Program-made: the position numbers and the translations under genes | The notes under the pieces: generated by a model | Seen by the model: only the letters and a program-made list of their open reading frames with translations | Database searches by the model: none | Told to the model about the DNA's origin: nothing | Shown: positions 1-9,929 of the stretch, piece after piece | Layout: every line of letters starts with the position of its first letter | How positions within the stretch are numbered: the first letter of the stretch is position 1 | Assembly: GCA_964019695.1 (NCBI GenBank) | Contig: OZ026524.1 | Coordinates: 66,738,223 to 66,802,222, forward strand | DNA length: 64,000 nucleotides | DNA from: Loripinus fragilis | Taxonomy: Eukaryota > Mollusca > Bivalvia > Lucinida > Lucinidae | Direction: 5' to 3'

Positions 1-190
1 TGCGCATAGGCGCAGTCTGATCAGAGCCTTTGCTAGTCGCTTGAATATTCTATGAGTGTTAAGCTACTGACTGAACATCATTTGGAGTTACTAAGCTTAA
101 AAGGAGGAGGCTGCACAGGCTCGTCTGAGTCTACACTTTTCAAAATGCCACATTGTTGGAAATCAGGTGCCACCGCTCATATGGTATTTT
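1..190 (+). repeat. Dispersed MITE family G, partial copy
   Basis: This stretch begins inside a repeat that recurs at 45705-45965 (plus), 47352-47822 (minus, interrupted by a SINE) and 51680-51835 (minus). Shared landmarks are GCGCAGTCTGATCA, ATTCTATGAGTGTTAAGCTA and a distal CACATTGTTGGAAATC. Better copies begin and end with the inverted sequence TTTCC(A/G)ACAATGTGGCA, so it is a small non-autonomous DNA element of a little over 200 bp. The left end of this copy lies outside the window. Short open frames across it are not genes. Confidence 0.75.
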
Positions 191-1055
191 GTCCATTTGA
201 CAGGAGTACATGCATAAGGGGACATAAAGAATCAAATCAAACAAACAAACTTAGCCAGTTTTTTATGAAAGCTTATACTTGTATTTAAAACAGGTTACAT
301 TGTTGCTGTCTTCATGTGCAGTTTCATCACCCATCAATCAAAATGCCAATGTCCCTATATATGCACGTAGGCAAGAATATTGGAACAGGAATTATTGTTT
401 TATTGCCATATGTAAACACGCTGCCCTTCTAAATCCGAGAAATTCCTACTTTCAGTTTCTAAATTGACTGGTTCACACGAAATTTCAAGGACCAAACTGA
501 TAGCAACCTCCCCGATATTATTCTGAAAACATTAGTTCTTATAGGAAGGCAGGGTAAGGGGGCGCAACTGAACACTGGGGAGTTTGTATTTAGGCAAAAA
601 TAAAACATCATTAAGCAGTCCAGCAAGTTGATTCTGGAATTCTGTACACATAAATTTTGATAGATTCACAAATCAGTTCAAATATCAAGCGTCTTCTGAT
701 TCGAAATGGATGAACACAGTACGGGTTACTGGTAAAAATGTACCTTACAGGCAAAAACACATGCTTATTTGGTACATGCTAATTTTCAACTCTATCCGTA
801 CTTGGGGAAAACGGACCCATAATTTACATCTGTACGGACACTATCAGGAGCACTGAAATAAGACTGCATAATCAAAAATTAATTTTCTTATTACTCAATC
901 AAATCATATGTTACAGGTAATCTAAATATCTTTAAAAGTTAATGAGATGGTTCTTATGAGCACACAAAACTTATGTTAAAACAGATGAGTAAGAAAATAA
1001 TCACACTCTTTTATGCTCAAAAGCAGAATATGACATTCTTGAGTAGCCAAGATTT
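190..1055. other. Intergenic or intronic, no gene seen
   Basis: AT-rich sequence with no splice-supported coding exon on either strand. If the Kelch-like gene continues leftwards, this is intron of that gene. Confidence 0.5.
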
Positions 1056-1287
1056 GGCCCCAAGGTTATTAAACTTTTTTCATGCTCAACTCAACTGAGC
1101 ACAAAATTTCAACAACTCATAAAACTAAAATACTGAAAAGAAAATAAGTTTCTTGCTTTAAGTCTCTCAGATGAGGTATTTATCATGCTAAAAATTTTAA
1201 AAAGGCATTTTAACATTTATGAGCAGGACAAATTTTGTGCTCAGCTGAGATGAGCATGAAAAAAGTTTTGTAACATCGGTCCCTGAG
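1056..1287 (+). repeat. Family I MITE, copy 1
   Basis: Inverted termini: GGCCCCAAGGTTATTAAAC at the left and its near-complement (GTTTTGTAACATCGGTCCC) at the right. Inner arms CATGCTCAACTCAACTGAGC and GCTCAGCTGAGATGAGCATG pair with each other. Other copies lie at 1663-1903, 61528-61760 and 62336-62553. This is a foldback element of about 235 bp without coding capacity. Confidence 0.8.
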
Positions 1288-1379
1288 GTATTTTACTGTT
1301 GTTTTTTAATTCTTTGCCCCATGGACAATTTTTCATACTTTTTGTCAACTGCTGATTTTTTTCAAAATCAACTTTTTCA

Positions 1380-1660
1380 AAAAATTATTTCAAGAATACC
1401 ATCAGAGTGTTAAACAGTTTAGATCCAGATCAGACCCGACAAGCCCGTGGTCCAAACCATTTCCAAAAGTTATCAGCAGACGACACAAGCAGATAAATAT
1501 GTGTAAAGACAATACTTTTGACTCCCAAAACATGTACTCAAATCCTATTACTCTAACTCAGCTACTTTTGTCATCTGCTGATAACCTTTGCAAATAGTTT
1601 GAACCAAAATCAGGACCAATAAAATGTCGGTCCTGATCTGGATACAAACTGTTTGACACT
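1380..1660 (+). repeat. Monomers related to the 160-bp satellite
   Basis: Two diverged units resembling the array at 19010-20545. The recognisable parts are a 'GTGTTAAACAGTTTAGATCC' segment, a 'GACCCGACA' segment and TTATCAGCAGACGAC. The same monomer occurs singly near 22700, 28640, 46585, 47000 and 48260. Confidence 0.6.
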
Positions 1661-1662
1661 CG

Positions 1663-1903
1663 GGCCCCAAGGTTATAAAACTTTTTTCATACTCAACTCA
1701 ATTGAGCACTAAATTTATCCTGCTCATAAACGTTAAAATGCCAACAATTGTTGGCATTTTAACATTCATTAGCATGATAAATACAACATCTGAGAGACCT
1801 AAACAAGAAACTTCTTTATTTGTCGGTATTTTAGTGTTTATTATCAGTTGAAATTTCATGCTCAGTTGAGTTGAGCATGAAAAAAAGTTTATAACCTCTG
1901 GCC
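1663..1903 (+). repeat. Family I MITE, copy 2
   Basis: Begins GGCCCCAAGGTTATAAAAC and ends with its complement around ATAACCTCTGGCC. The inner sequence contains the local palindrome CCAACAATTGTTGG, also present in the copies at 61.6 and 62.4 kb. Same family as 1056-1287. Confidence 0.8.
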
Positions 1904-1991
1904 TGATAGTGTTCCTGAAAGAATTTTTTGAAAAAAAAAGTTACTTTTGAAAAAAAATCAGCAGATTACATTAAAAGCTTGAAAAAATTAC

Positions 1992-2186
1992 CAACCTGGC
2001 GTGTATAAGCTCTGAGGCAGTTTAGTAAGAAAGACAACATCTCCTGTTTTTGGCAGCAGCATCTCCACACTGTTATATTTCTTGAGAGTGTCCTCTGTGT
2101 ATGGATTTGCTATGATCATCACACATCTTTCATGCTGCATTCCCTTCCTTGGCATAAGGTTCAGATCCATTTCTTGGTGACGGTTC
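1992..2186 (-). CDS. Kelch-like protein, exon 3 (linker and first Kelch blade)
   Basis: This is the third coding exon of the Kelch-like gene transcribed to the left. The acceptor CACAG|G lies at 2187/2186. The single base carried over completes an Arg codon with the AG left by exon 2, so the protein reads ...YYHMLRNRHQEM..., which matches the usual passage from BACK domain to propeller. Downstream comes ERCVMIIANPYTEDTLKKY, the style of a first Kelch strand, and then LPQSLYTPG. The donor is uncertain: GTAATT after 1992 looks better than GTTGGT after 1996, but the latter would give a more usual glycine join. The remaining Kelch repeats are not found between 1 and 1990, so they must lie outside the window. 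A KLHL family member is clear; the orthologue is not. Confidence 0.8.
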
Positions 2187-2507
2187 CTGTGACATGTTCA
2201 TGGGAGATAACAAATGCAGACTAAAGCTACAGGGTAAAATGGTAAAAGTGATGTCCTATGGGTTGAATTGGGCCATGAAATGGACTATGATTTGCTCTCT
2301 CATTTAAACTTGAATTCCGAGAATCTAATGTGTCGTCTGCCAAAACAGAAGTCAAACAAGGCAAATCAGTTAAATTTATATCCCCCGGCAAAGAGTTATT
2401 TTAGAGAAACGTATAAATTACAAAACATAAACCCTTAGTGCAGCTTGGGTATCATACCCATCATAGTTAAAAGTCTATCAACAAGTTTCCAGTGCTTTAT
2501 TCAATTA

Positions 2508-3312
2508 ACAAGAGGCCCAAGTGGCCCTAAAGTGCTAACCTGAGTTGGTTTAAACCTTACATAGAGGTATCTGTTGAAAGCTGACCATGTCCCTGGCGAC
2601 ACCTGGCACAGGGCCTTTTTTGGCCCCCAGGGCATAATTTGAACAAACTTGGTAGGGGTCCACTAGGTGATGCTACATACCAAATATCCAGGCTCTAAGT
2701 CTTTTGGTTTCAGACAAGAAGATTTTTCATGCTTTTCCTTATATAGGCCTATGTAAAACAAGTGACCCCGGGGCGGGCCATTTTTGGCACCAAGGATATA
2801 ATTTGAATAAACTTGGTAGAGGTTCACTAGCTGATGCTTCATACTTAATATCAAGGCTTTAGGCCTTGTGGTTTTGGACAAGAAGATTTTTTCATGTTTC
2901 TCCCTGGATATGAGCCTAGATTTAAAATATGTGACCCCAGGGCGGGGCCATTTTTGCCCCCCCCCCCACCCTTGGGCATAATTTGAACAAACTTGGTAAA
3001 GGTCCACTAGATGATGCTACATACCAAATATCAAAGCTGTAGGCCTTGTGGTTTCAGAGAAGATTTTCAAACTTTTCATCTTGAAAATCTACTTTTAACC
3101 TGTGTGACCTAGATATGCAATAGACCGAAACCATTTGAACAAATTTTAAAGAGGGTCATATAAGGATCATTCCTACCAAGTTTGGTCAAAATCCAGTGGT
3201 TTAGGAGGAGATGTCCTTTGAAGCAATTGTTGATGACCCAAGACGGACGACAGACATCCAACAATCACAAAAGCTCACCATGAGCCAATGGCTCAAGAGA
3301 GCTAGAAATAAA
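2508..3312 (+). mobile_element. Helitron-like non-autonomous element with tandem core
   Basis: Starts at ACAAGAGGCCCAAGTGGCCC, continues with three diverged units of about 165-180 bp (anchor CATAATTTGAA near 2630, 2797 and 2978), and ends after a GACGGACGACAGACATCC stretch with an imperfect hairpin AGCTCACCATGAGCC...GGCTCAAGAGAGCTAG. A hairpin directly followed by CTAG or CTAA fits the CTRR rule for Helitron 3' ends. The element at 9843-11353 ends the same way. No Rep/helicase is encoded. The Helitron assignment is inference. Confidence 0.55.
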
Positions 3313-3654
3313 CTTCTCTGTACAATATCAATATCTGACCTTTCAACCTGACTCAATGATCAGGGGTGTGTGTAAGATCAAAATTTTTGCTTCTGAGTTA
3401 GTCTATACTTCTTTCCCTTTAATTTGATATGCAACATGACCACATTCAGAATATATTTTTTTTTACCTTTTATATCTCTTCCCCAACTTATAATGTTTAA
3501 TAAATTCAATAAAACATGACTATGATAAACACTCATGTAAGATCTTCTATGTACTCTATGTACTTAACAATCCATAAAAAAGGTCAGTTCCATATCCCAG
3601 GTTTAGATAAACAAAAGTTTTCAGCGTAAAATTGTTAATATTTTCTTACCCATA

Positions 3655-3760
3655 CTTTTTAGCACATGTTTTGGGTGCTCAAAAGGCCGTCTCATTGAGA
3701 CGGTTCTTTTGAATACCCACAACATATGTTTTGGTTGAGGAACGAGAAAATTATTTTTCT
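3655..3760 (+). repeat. Family H hairpin repeat, copy 1
   Basis: Contains a near-perfect stem: GGGTGCTCAAAAGGCCGTCTC pairs with GAGACGGTTCTTTTGAATACCC, four-base loop. It is followed by ACAACATATGTTTTGGTTGAG. Similar copies: 8478-8575, 60220-60380, 62060-62225, with weaker ones near 9260, 13450 and 47820. Confidence 0.75.
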
Positions 3761-3774
3761 GTTACACACTCTTA

Positions 3775-3945
3775 ATGTTTTTTGTTTGCTTGATTTGATT
3801 TTTTAAGTCCCATCAACAATCTTTCAGTTATATAGGGACGGGTCTTCCTGGGTTGAACCAGTACTAAGCTAGGATAAATGTGTCTTGCTCAAGGACAACA
3901 ACGCAGTGACGCGGGTGAGGCTTGAACCCGCGGGCACTCTTAATG
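3775..3945 (-). repeat. tRNA-derived SINE (3' part), minus strand
   Basis: On the minus strand the sequence runs from a tRNA-like B box (GGGTTCAAGCC) through TCCTTGAGCAAGACACATTT to a tail of (CAAA)-like repeats. The A-box end is missing here but present in the copy at 47386-47592. A third copy is at 20563-20722. The TTGAGCAAGACAC stretch resembles the conserved central domain of several animal SINE families. Confidence 0.75.
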
Positions 3946-3964
3946 TAAGTACTGCATATATATT

Positions 3965-4095
3965 GGGTAGAGAAGCACACTTAACTCAATTGGTAGAGTA
4001 TCAGACTCAGGACCAGAAAGCAACAGGTTCAAATCACACTGTTAATGCTTTCTTGTGTCCTTGAGCAAAACACTTTATCATAAATGCTTAGTACA
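3965..4095 (+). repeat. tRNA-derived SINE, second family
   Basis: A tRNA-like head with A box (TCAATTGGTAGAGTATCAG) and B box (GGTTCAAATC), followed by the same core type TCCTTGAGCAAAACACTTT. The stems are degenerate and the sequence continues past a tRNA 3' end, so it is a SINE and not a tRNA gene. Confidence 0.65.
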
Positions 4096-5880
4096 GTTAA
4101 ACCTGTCTTAAGCGGCCACTCAAAAAGACCAAAAATTGGTTTTCAAAACCATAGACGTGCATGTATGCTGCTAAATATTTGCACATAATGACTTAGCATA
4201 TGCGATAAATGTCGAAATCAAACTATTCACTGTAAATAAAGACCCATTAAATTACACCATTTCTACACAACGTCCGCTTATGCACAGGCTCGCAAGAATA
4301 ATAGCTGCTCGCACACACATAATATGGATGTAGATGAAGACTCAGATTATTTTTTTAAAAACACCAGTCTACTGGTTAAGACTGTCTGGGCCGTACATAT
4401 TGACACCTTTTACGTATATATGATGATAAGAGCGACATCAATCATACCGTCGAATTACAAACGTGTGTCAGACACGTGTGCTTTTATTGCTTTCACTAGG
4501 GCCCCGGGCATAGGATTAAAGGACCGGATGCCCAGAGGTACATATTAAAATGGGCCTCGACGCGAGAAAACCTGATATTGGTGCATGCGAACAACAAAGG
4601 CGCAGGCCAGTCTTCGTATCCAAGAAGTCTGATCAGCGCCTTTATGGTTCACTTACTGGAAATTATATCCAAACTTGCATCATGCAAAATTTCGTTTTAG
4701 CGAGTCTATGTAGCCGAACAGACTGGTTTGATTCATACTTGGTAAGAAACCCGGAAGACAGGTTTTCTCGCGCGATGGCCTTAATGTATCTTATCCCTTA
4801 TTTAAATCAGAAAGACGGTGTTTAGACGTCAAGTGTATGGAATGTAATCATAGACCATGTAGACCTTGATTAAATAAGAAGTTTGCCAGACTAGTCACTA
4901 CTCGCATACGCATAGTATTGAAGGAAATTATTGATACAGTGTATGTTTAATGTTTGACCAACATAGTAATGCACCCGCTTATTTGGAAAAAGTCAGTCTT
5001 GGATGCTTAGAAATCAACTATTCTGATCTCAAATATTCAGAATATTTGAATTAATCACTTATTTTTGTTACATTTATATCATTTAATTTTACTATTTGTC
5101 TAATCTTTACTTGCGAAAATTATTTTTCTTTTAATAGTTTTCCATATTCCATAGTGTAATGTAAGGCAGCCATATAACGGTTGACCCTTCACGTGTAATT
5201 TCGCGGAGATAACGCGGAACGAGACAGTTTGGCGCATGCGCACTTACAATGTGAAAGGAGTCTATTGCATGTAATTGTAATAAAGACATTTCTTTAATTA
5301 TAGTAATTGAATGTAATTATTTACATGGCCAAAAATGGGAGTAATTAACAATTACTTTCAATTACTTTTTAATTACTTTTCAGATCAGATATGAACTTCA
5401 GTTACTAAAGATTATCATAGATACTTAAAATACTGCATAAATGAATTGTTTTTGGCCTTTGAAACTGCATATACCATTTGCTGTACTAGTTGTATGCAAC
5501 ATGAAACAAATGAGAATTAGGACTAGTCATGCTAGTATCTATTGATATAAAAAAAGAATATAACAATTTTACCGCAGACACAGACTGTATGTTACTTTTA
5601 AGCAAATTATTTATTCTTTGTTCATCTGCTTATAAAAGATATGGATTTGTGACAATCAACATTTAATAGTTAAGTTACCAAAACACTACAAAAACAAAGA
5701 AAGTGTGAAATTCTCAACAATACTATTTACTCAGACATTAGTGTTGGTTAGTGAATTGACTCCTTGAAGGCATTTTGTTAAATTTTCACACCTAGGATCA
5801 ACACACTCATATGCTAAGGTGCATGGCCCCATCTATCCACTACACTATTTAAAGCCCTAAAACTGCACATTTGCCATTTT
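4096..5880. other. Intron, no gene seen
   Basis: AT-rich intronic DNA. A fragment resembling the GCGCAG...TCTGATCAGCGCCTTT part of family G lies at 4590-4680. At 5255-5400 there is a block dense in GTAATTAC words, matched by a similar block at 7180-7335. The 74- and 91-codon open frames at 4324-4825 have no family resemblance or splice support. Confidence 0.5.
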
Positions 5881-5881
5881 C

Positions 5882-5935
<54 letters not shown>

Positions 5936-5938
5936 TAT
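5881..5938 (+). repeat. (AAT)n microsatellite
   Basis: About 18 consecutive AAT/ATA triplets, directly visible. Confidence 0.95.
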
Positions 5939-6463
5939 TATGAAATTAATAATCATAAAATGTGATTCAGAAAATTAAATTGAATTTCACTCACTCAGTG
6001 AACCTGAGGTCCATCATTGTTGATATAATAACAAAAAATAAAAAAAATAGATGTTCCAGTGGTGACCGAACTAGCAACCTCTTGCTTGCCAAGCTAGCAT
6101 TTCAACAGGCTAGTAATATTTTAGTTTGTCACTATCTGATATTCCTTTTTGTACTTTTTTGCAAGCTTTCAGAACTCATAGGGCCACACACATTTTTTAT
6201 CAACACTTTTTGAAAACAGTTATTCTCTGGCATTTAAGCTAGTTTTAGAAAATAATTTCCATGGTTTATCTTCCAAAGTTGTGAGATTTTTCTCAAGCCT
6301 ATGTGTATTCCTGAACTTTGTTCTGCGGTTAACAGCTAGTTTGAGAACTTTGGCAATTTATCCCCCCCAAACAAAGAATAATAACAGTTTCTGTATTTTC
6401 TCTTGTGTGATAATGTCATCAAACACACAAAAAAAACCTGATTTTGTACATTTCATTCAGCAG

Positions 6464-7016
6464 CCTAGATAAGCAGCGTATTTGCGTAAATACGCAATTA
6501 AAATAATCAAAAAAGCAATTAGAATTAAATGTGTGCGTACCGAAAAGCAATTCTGTCGATCGATATGCAATAACATGCGATGTCATTGCGTATCATTTGG
6601 TCCATTTCGTTTCCATTTGTGTAATATAAATGCCAGTCGGGTATTGATTTTTCTTTACTAGCGAGCGCCCGGTATAATTCCAATTTTATGAATAAAATAT
6701 CGCCACCAGTCAAGTATTTTCGCGGAAAAACTTTGCAAAATGGATGCGAGCAACTAATGTCAACAAGGTGATGTGATTTGCTTCACGTACATGTACAATA
6801 AAAATCCGCTAGTTTGATACTCAGAAAGGCAGGCGATGAGAGTTAACATGTAGGCACATTCGCGATGGCTTCTTTCAATAAGAAACGTATGTAATCACTG
6901 CCAAAAACGTGGCGTAAAAATATATAAAAAATACGCAATTGTTTTTGCAAGTACGCAATTGAGGATAACCAGGTTGCGTAAATACCCAATTGACCCAAAA
7001 GCTTATCTAGGGTGCT
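6464..7016 (+). repeat. MITE with CCTAGATAAGC termini
   Basis: Left end CAGCCTAGATAAGC and right end GCTTATCTAGGGTGCTG are inverted copies. Both subterminal regions are rich in GCGTAAATACGCAATT. It is 553 bp long with no coding capacity. A CAG-type terminus suggests hAT, but I could not fix a clean 8-bp target duplication. Confidence 0.7.
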
Positions 7017-7179
7017 GTTCATTTCTTTTAAGTTGCATCACTTGACAATAATTTGATACAAGAGGAAAAAATAAAATCAACCTAATAGACATATATTGAA
7101 TTTAGAATATCACAGTTACTCAGACTTTTTAGATTTTAACTTATTTCTGAAATTAAAATCTGATGAAGCTATCTAAGTG

Positions 7180-7335
7180 GCAGTGAAATGTAATTGTAAT
7201 GTAATTAGTTACATTTGGCAAAGTAATTGTATGTAATTAATTACTTTGCTCAAAAGCCATGTAATTGTAATTTAATTGAACAATTTCCAAAGTAATTGTA
7301 TGTAATTCATTACTTTTTCAAAGTAACTGACCCCA
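7180..7335 (+). repeat. GTAATTAC-rich block
   Basis: Dense imperfect repeats of AAAGTAATTGTATGTAATTA immediately downstream of the exon 2 donor. It resembles 5255-5400, so the two could be the ends of one 2-kb element that contains the AAT microsatellite and the 6464-7016 MITE. Confidence 0.45.
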
Positions 7336-7354
7336 AGTCTGAAATTCAACTTAC

Positions 7355-7859
7355 CTTAACATATGATAGTATTTAACACTGTCTAGAGTCTCCCGCAAAG
7401 TAGTACACTCTTTTAGCGTCCCATTATTGTCTATTCTATCACAGAAATAGTAGGAACTAATGTTAGCAAAGCGAACACAGTTCATAATCTCTCCGAGATG
7501 CTCCGATCTGGTTTCAACATCACATTTCACCCAATCCATACACGCCTCATATACAGTCTCCTCCTGAGAGACCTCAATATTATCGTCGCTGATAATCTCA
7601 ACAAGTTTGTCAGCGGGTAACGATAGAAATTCTTGATTGCGACACAACAATGAGAACTGTTTGCTAATTATTTCTTTGGCTTTTGAAGCTAGCATGTCAC
7701 ACTCATGGGCTTTTGCAAAGAAGTACACACCTATGCAGTTTGTGACACTGATATGTCGCCGCATGAAGTCTGCACAGCCATCACGTAATGGAAGTAACTG
7801 GAACCTGTTGGCAGCTGATAACAGATGTTGTACTGTCTCTTCAGAAAGAGTGACTTCCC
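7355..7859 (-). CDS. Kelch-like protein, exon 2 (BACK domain)
   Basis: The acceptor TTTTAACAG lies at 7862-7860. The first two bases complete a Gly codon started by exon 1, giving the continuous BTB-end sequence DYIYTGEVTLSEETVQHLL. The donor is AAG|GTAAGT at 7355/7354, a near-consensus site, leaving phase 2. The 168-residue product covers the end of the BTB fold, the 3-box and the BACK domain, with the usual signature run from CIGVYFFAKAHECDML through YEACMDWVKCD to CVRFANISSYYF. Proteins of this family generally act as substrate receptors for CUL3 ubiquitin ligases: BTB binds CUL3, BACK positions the propeller, Kelch repeats bind the target. That role is inferred from family membership only. 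Confidence 0.92.
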
Positions 7860-8041
7860 CTGTTAAAAGATCATGCAACTAGTTATAGTTTACTCCGCCC
7901 CTTCCTGTGTTTCACAACCAATCAGTTTGCACAGAAATTTAAATGTTTGACCAACTTAATAACCTATTTTGTCAATATGTGTAATACATGTATCTATTAA
8001 GTAAAGTCATGAAGTAAATCCATGAAGGCACCACTAAAACA

Positions 8042-8101
8042 TGAGACCCCGAAAACAGTTTCAAATTCAACTGAATTTGAAACTGTTTTCAGGGTCTCAA
8101 A
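8042..8101. repeat. Perfect-type palindrome
   Basis: TGAGACCCCGAAAACAGTTT at the left pairs with AAACTGTTTTCAGGGTCTCA at the right, with a short AATTCAACTGAATT centre. One unpaired base. Confidence 0.85.
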
Positions 8102-8218
8102 TATACAATGAAAAGAAATGGACACAAATTGTTTAATAGTGTGTTGGTATTGGTGTCTTCAAACATCAACATTTGAATGGTAGAGTAAGTTTCAATGTAG
8201 ATGAAACCATGTCTTAAA

Positions 8219-8296
8219 ATGGGCTACTATTAAAGGAAAGAAAACGCTCAGCTCCCCATATAGGGAGCATATTCTTTCCTTTAAAAGTAGCCCCTA
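8219..8296. repeat. Inverted repeat
   Basis: GGGCTACTATTAAAGGAAAG pairs with CTTTCCTTTAAAAGTAGCCC. A second, inner pairing is GCTCCC with GGGAGC. Confidence 0.8.
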
Positions 8297-8477
8297 TGAT
8301 AATAGATAATAGCTTTAAAGGGCATTAAATTCTGAAACCGCCAAAATTAAACTACGCCAAAATGCCAGTCTATTAAATCGCCAAATTTTGATGCCGCAAA
8401 AATTCAGTGTTTTACAACTATACATACAAACAAAAATTTTTAGCTTAAAATTGAAAATATTTTCTAATCCATCAGTT

Positions 8478-8575
8478 TGAACATATGTTTTGGATACTCA
8501 AAAGAACCATCTCATTGAGACAGTTCTTTCGAGTACCCACAACATATGTTTTGGTTGAGAAATAAGAAAATTAAT
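8478..8575 (+). repeat. Family H hairpin repeat, copy 2
   Basis: Same organisation as 3655-3760: ACATATGTTTTGG, a stem arm CTCAAAAGAACCATCTC with its complement GAGACAGTTCTTTCGAG, then ACATATGTTTTGGTTGAGAA. The two changes in each arm largely do not compensate, so the stem is decaying. Confidence 0.75.
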
Positions 8576-8617
8576 TTTTTGGTACGCACTCTTAACTGAA
8601 GGCCTGCATACACATAC

Positions 8618-8978
8618 CTGTATAGATATAATCTAGGACAAGCTCCATTGTTAAACTGTCCAGTTCCTTTAGAGTTATCTTATCTTGTTGACTCTCCACC
8701 ATACCATTAGAAAACATGGCCATGAAAAATGGACTAGAGATTGCCAACACATTCTTATGACAGGAGAACTCTCTTCCCTCCACACACAGCGTTACATCTA
8801 CAAATTCTTTCTCCTTGTAGAGTTTCGAGAATCCTTTCAACAAATTAGAACCCCACTCATGGTCAACAAACTTGTTTTCTGAGTTCTTTTCGGCAGATCC
8901 AGCTTCCGTGATCTGTGATAGCTGAGACAGTTGAGAGTCGTCAAGATTGGAACCAGTTGCTTCGGTACTTTCCTCCAT
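8618..8978 (-). CDS. Kelch-like protein, exon 1 (start and BTB domain)
   Basis: This is the first coding exon. I place the start at the Met at 8978 because its context ACACCATGG is an ideal Kozak site. An in-frame Met 23 codons upstream (9047) has a poorer context and adds a basic, non-family sequence. The first ~45 residues are acidic and Ser/Gln-rich; a BTB domain follows with LYKEKEFVDVTLCVEGREF, the core CHKNVLAISSPFFMAMF and NGMVESQQDKITLKELD. The exon ends at CAG|GTATGTG (8618/8617), one base into a Gly codon. BTB domains dimerise and bind CUL3. The gene is transcribed leftwards; exon 2 is 758 bp away. No TATA box is evident upstream. Confidence 0.92.
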
Positions 8979-9842
8979 GGTGTAGCACCGGTTATCCACA
9001 GTCCAACTTAATACACGTTTCAAGATCTTCAACAGGAAAAGTTTCATGAAGAATTAGACTACCAGCTTTGCATGCTTCTGCATCCCCATTTGCTCAATGC
9101 TGCTGTGAGCTAGAATATCCTAAAAAAGAAAAACAGTCAAATCTGGTAAATTTTAAGTCCTCCGGACAGGAGGTTTTATTTTGAATTATTAGTTGTTCGA
9201 ATTATAGGAATGTGTATAAAACCCTAAAAATGATTTTTTATCTTTTTTTTTCTATCAAACATATGTTTTGGGTGCGTTAAAGAAACGTCTCAGGGAAACG
9301 TTTCTCTTATGCAGCCCAAAAATATGTTTTAATAGACAGTTATCAAATTAGTTCATAAAAAGTCCATATTCTCTGATTCCATTAAATTCCAAATTTATTT
9401 TGAATTAGCATGTATTTCAAAAAATCAAAGTTCGAACTTTCAACGTTTTACTGTAGTATACTAGAATTCGGGCAGTTGATGCAACTTGATAGTGAATCAT
9501 TTCAAATCCTCAGGATGATTGTTTTTAACCCATTGCCAGGGCATATGGGTTGAAAGGGTCAAGAGTAAATTGCACAATGGTGAACACACTTGTGTATGCA
9601 GTAGTCACAACAAATTCAAAAGGTAGGAATTGGCCCAGTGGCTTTCAAGGAGATAGCAAAACAGACAAACATATGGATAAAAGCTTTTGACCCCTCCCCA
9701 CGGCCCCTAGCACTGATGGGAGGGGGAGGCAATCTTTTTTGTCTTCGGTTTGGTTTGTTATTTTATTTTCCAGTCGGCAGCTATGGTAATGTGGAGACAG
9801 TCAGTTCACCAGTCACATAACCACACTTTTTTTCTCTCTCTC
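8979..9842. other. Upstream region of the Kelch-like gene
   Basis: Probable 5' UTR, promoter and intergenic sequence. A diverged hairpin of the H family (GGGTGCGTTAAAGAAACGTC...) lies at about 9255-9335. I see no further exon and no clear core promoter motif. Confidence 0.45.
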
Positions 9843-9843
9843 T

Positions 9844-9919
<76 letters not shown>

Positions 9920-9922
9920 TTA
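9843..9922 (+). repeat. (TCTG)n(TCTA)n microsatellite
   Basis: About fifteen TCTG units followed by five TCTA units. It lies directly before the tandem array at 9930-11353. Translation gives only a cysteine-leucine-serine-valine artefact. Confidence 0.95.
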
Positions 9923-9929
9923 TCTCCCA

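Larger units (their letters stand above)
2187..7354 (-). other. Intron 2 of the Kelch-like gene, repeat-filled
   Basis: About 5.2 kb between the BACK and Kelch exons. It holds a Helitron-like element with a tandem core (2508-3312), a hairpin repeat (3655-3760), two tRNA-derived SINEs (3775-4095), an AAT microsatellite (5881-5938), a MITE (6464-7016) and TAATTAC-rich blocks. No exon-like open frame on the minus strand is needed to join exons 2 and 3, because their phases already fit. Confidence 0.7.
7860..8617 (-). other. Intron 1 of the Kelch-like gene
   Basis: 758 bp with GT..AG ends and matching phase. It contains three foldback sequences: 8042-8101, 8219-8296 and the family H hairpin at 8478-8575. 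Confidence 0.85.

Noticed and set aside
3965..4040. Possible tRNA gene
   Set aside because: A and B boxes are present, but the acceptor stem does not pair and the sequence continues into a SINE core. The tRNA-like heads at 14703-14868 and 47386-47592 were rejected as tRNA genes for the same reason.
4324..4825. Two adjacent open frames in the Kelch-like intron
   Set aside because: They overlap a dispersed-repeat fragment and have no conserved motifs.
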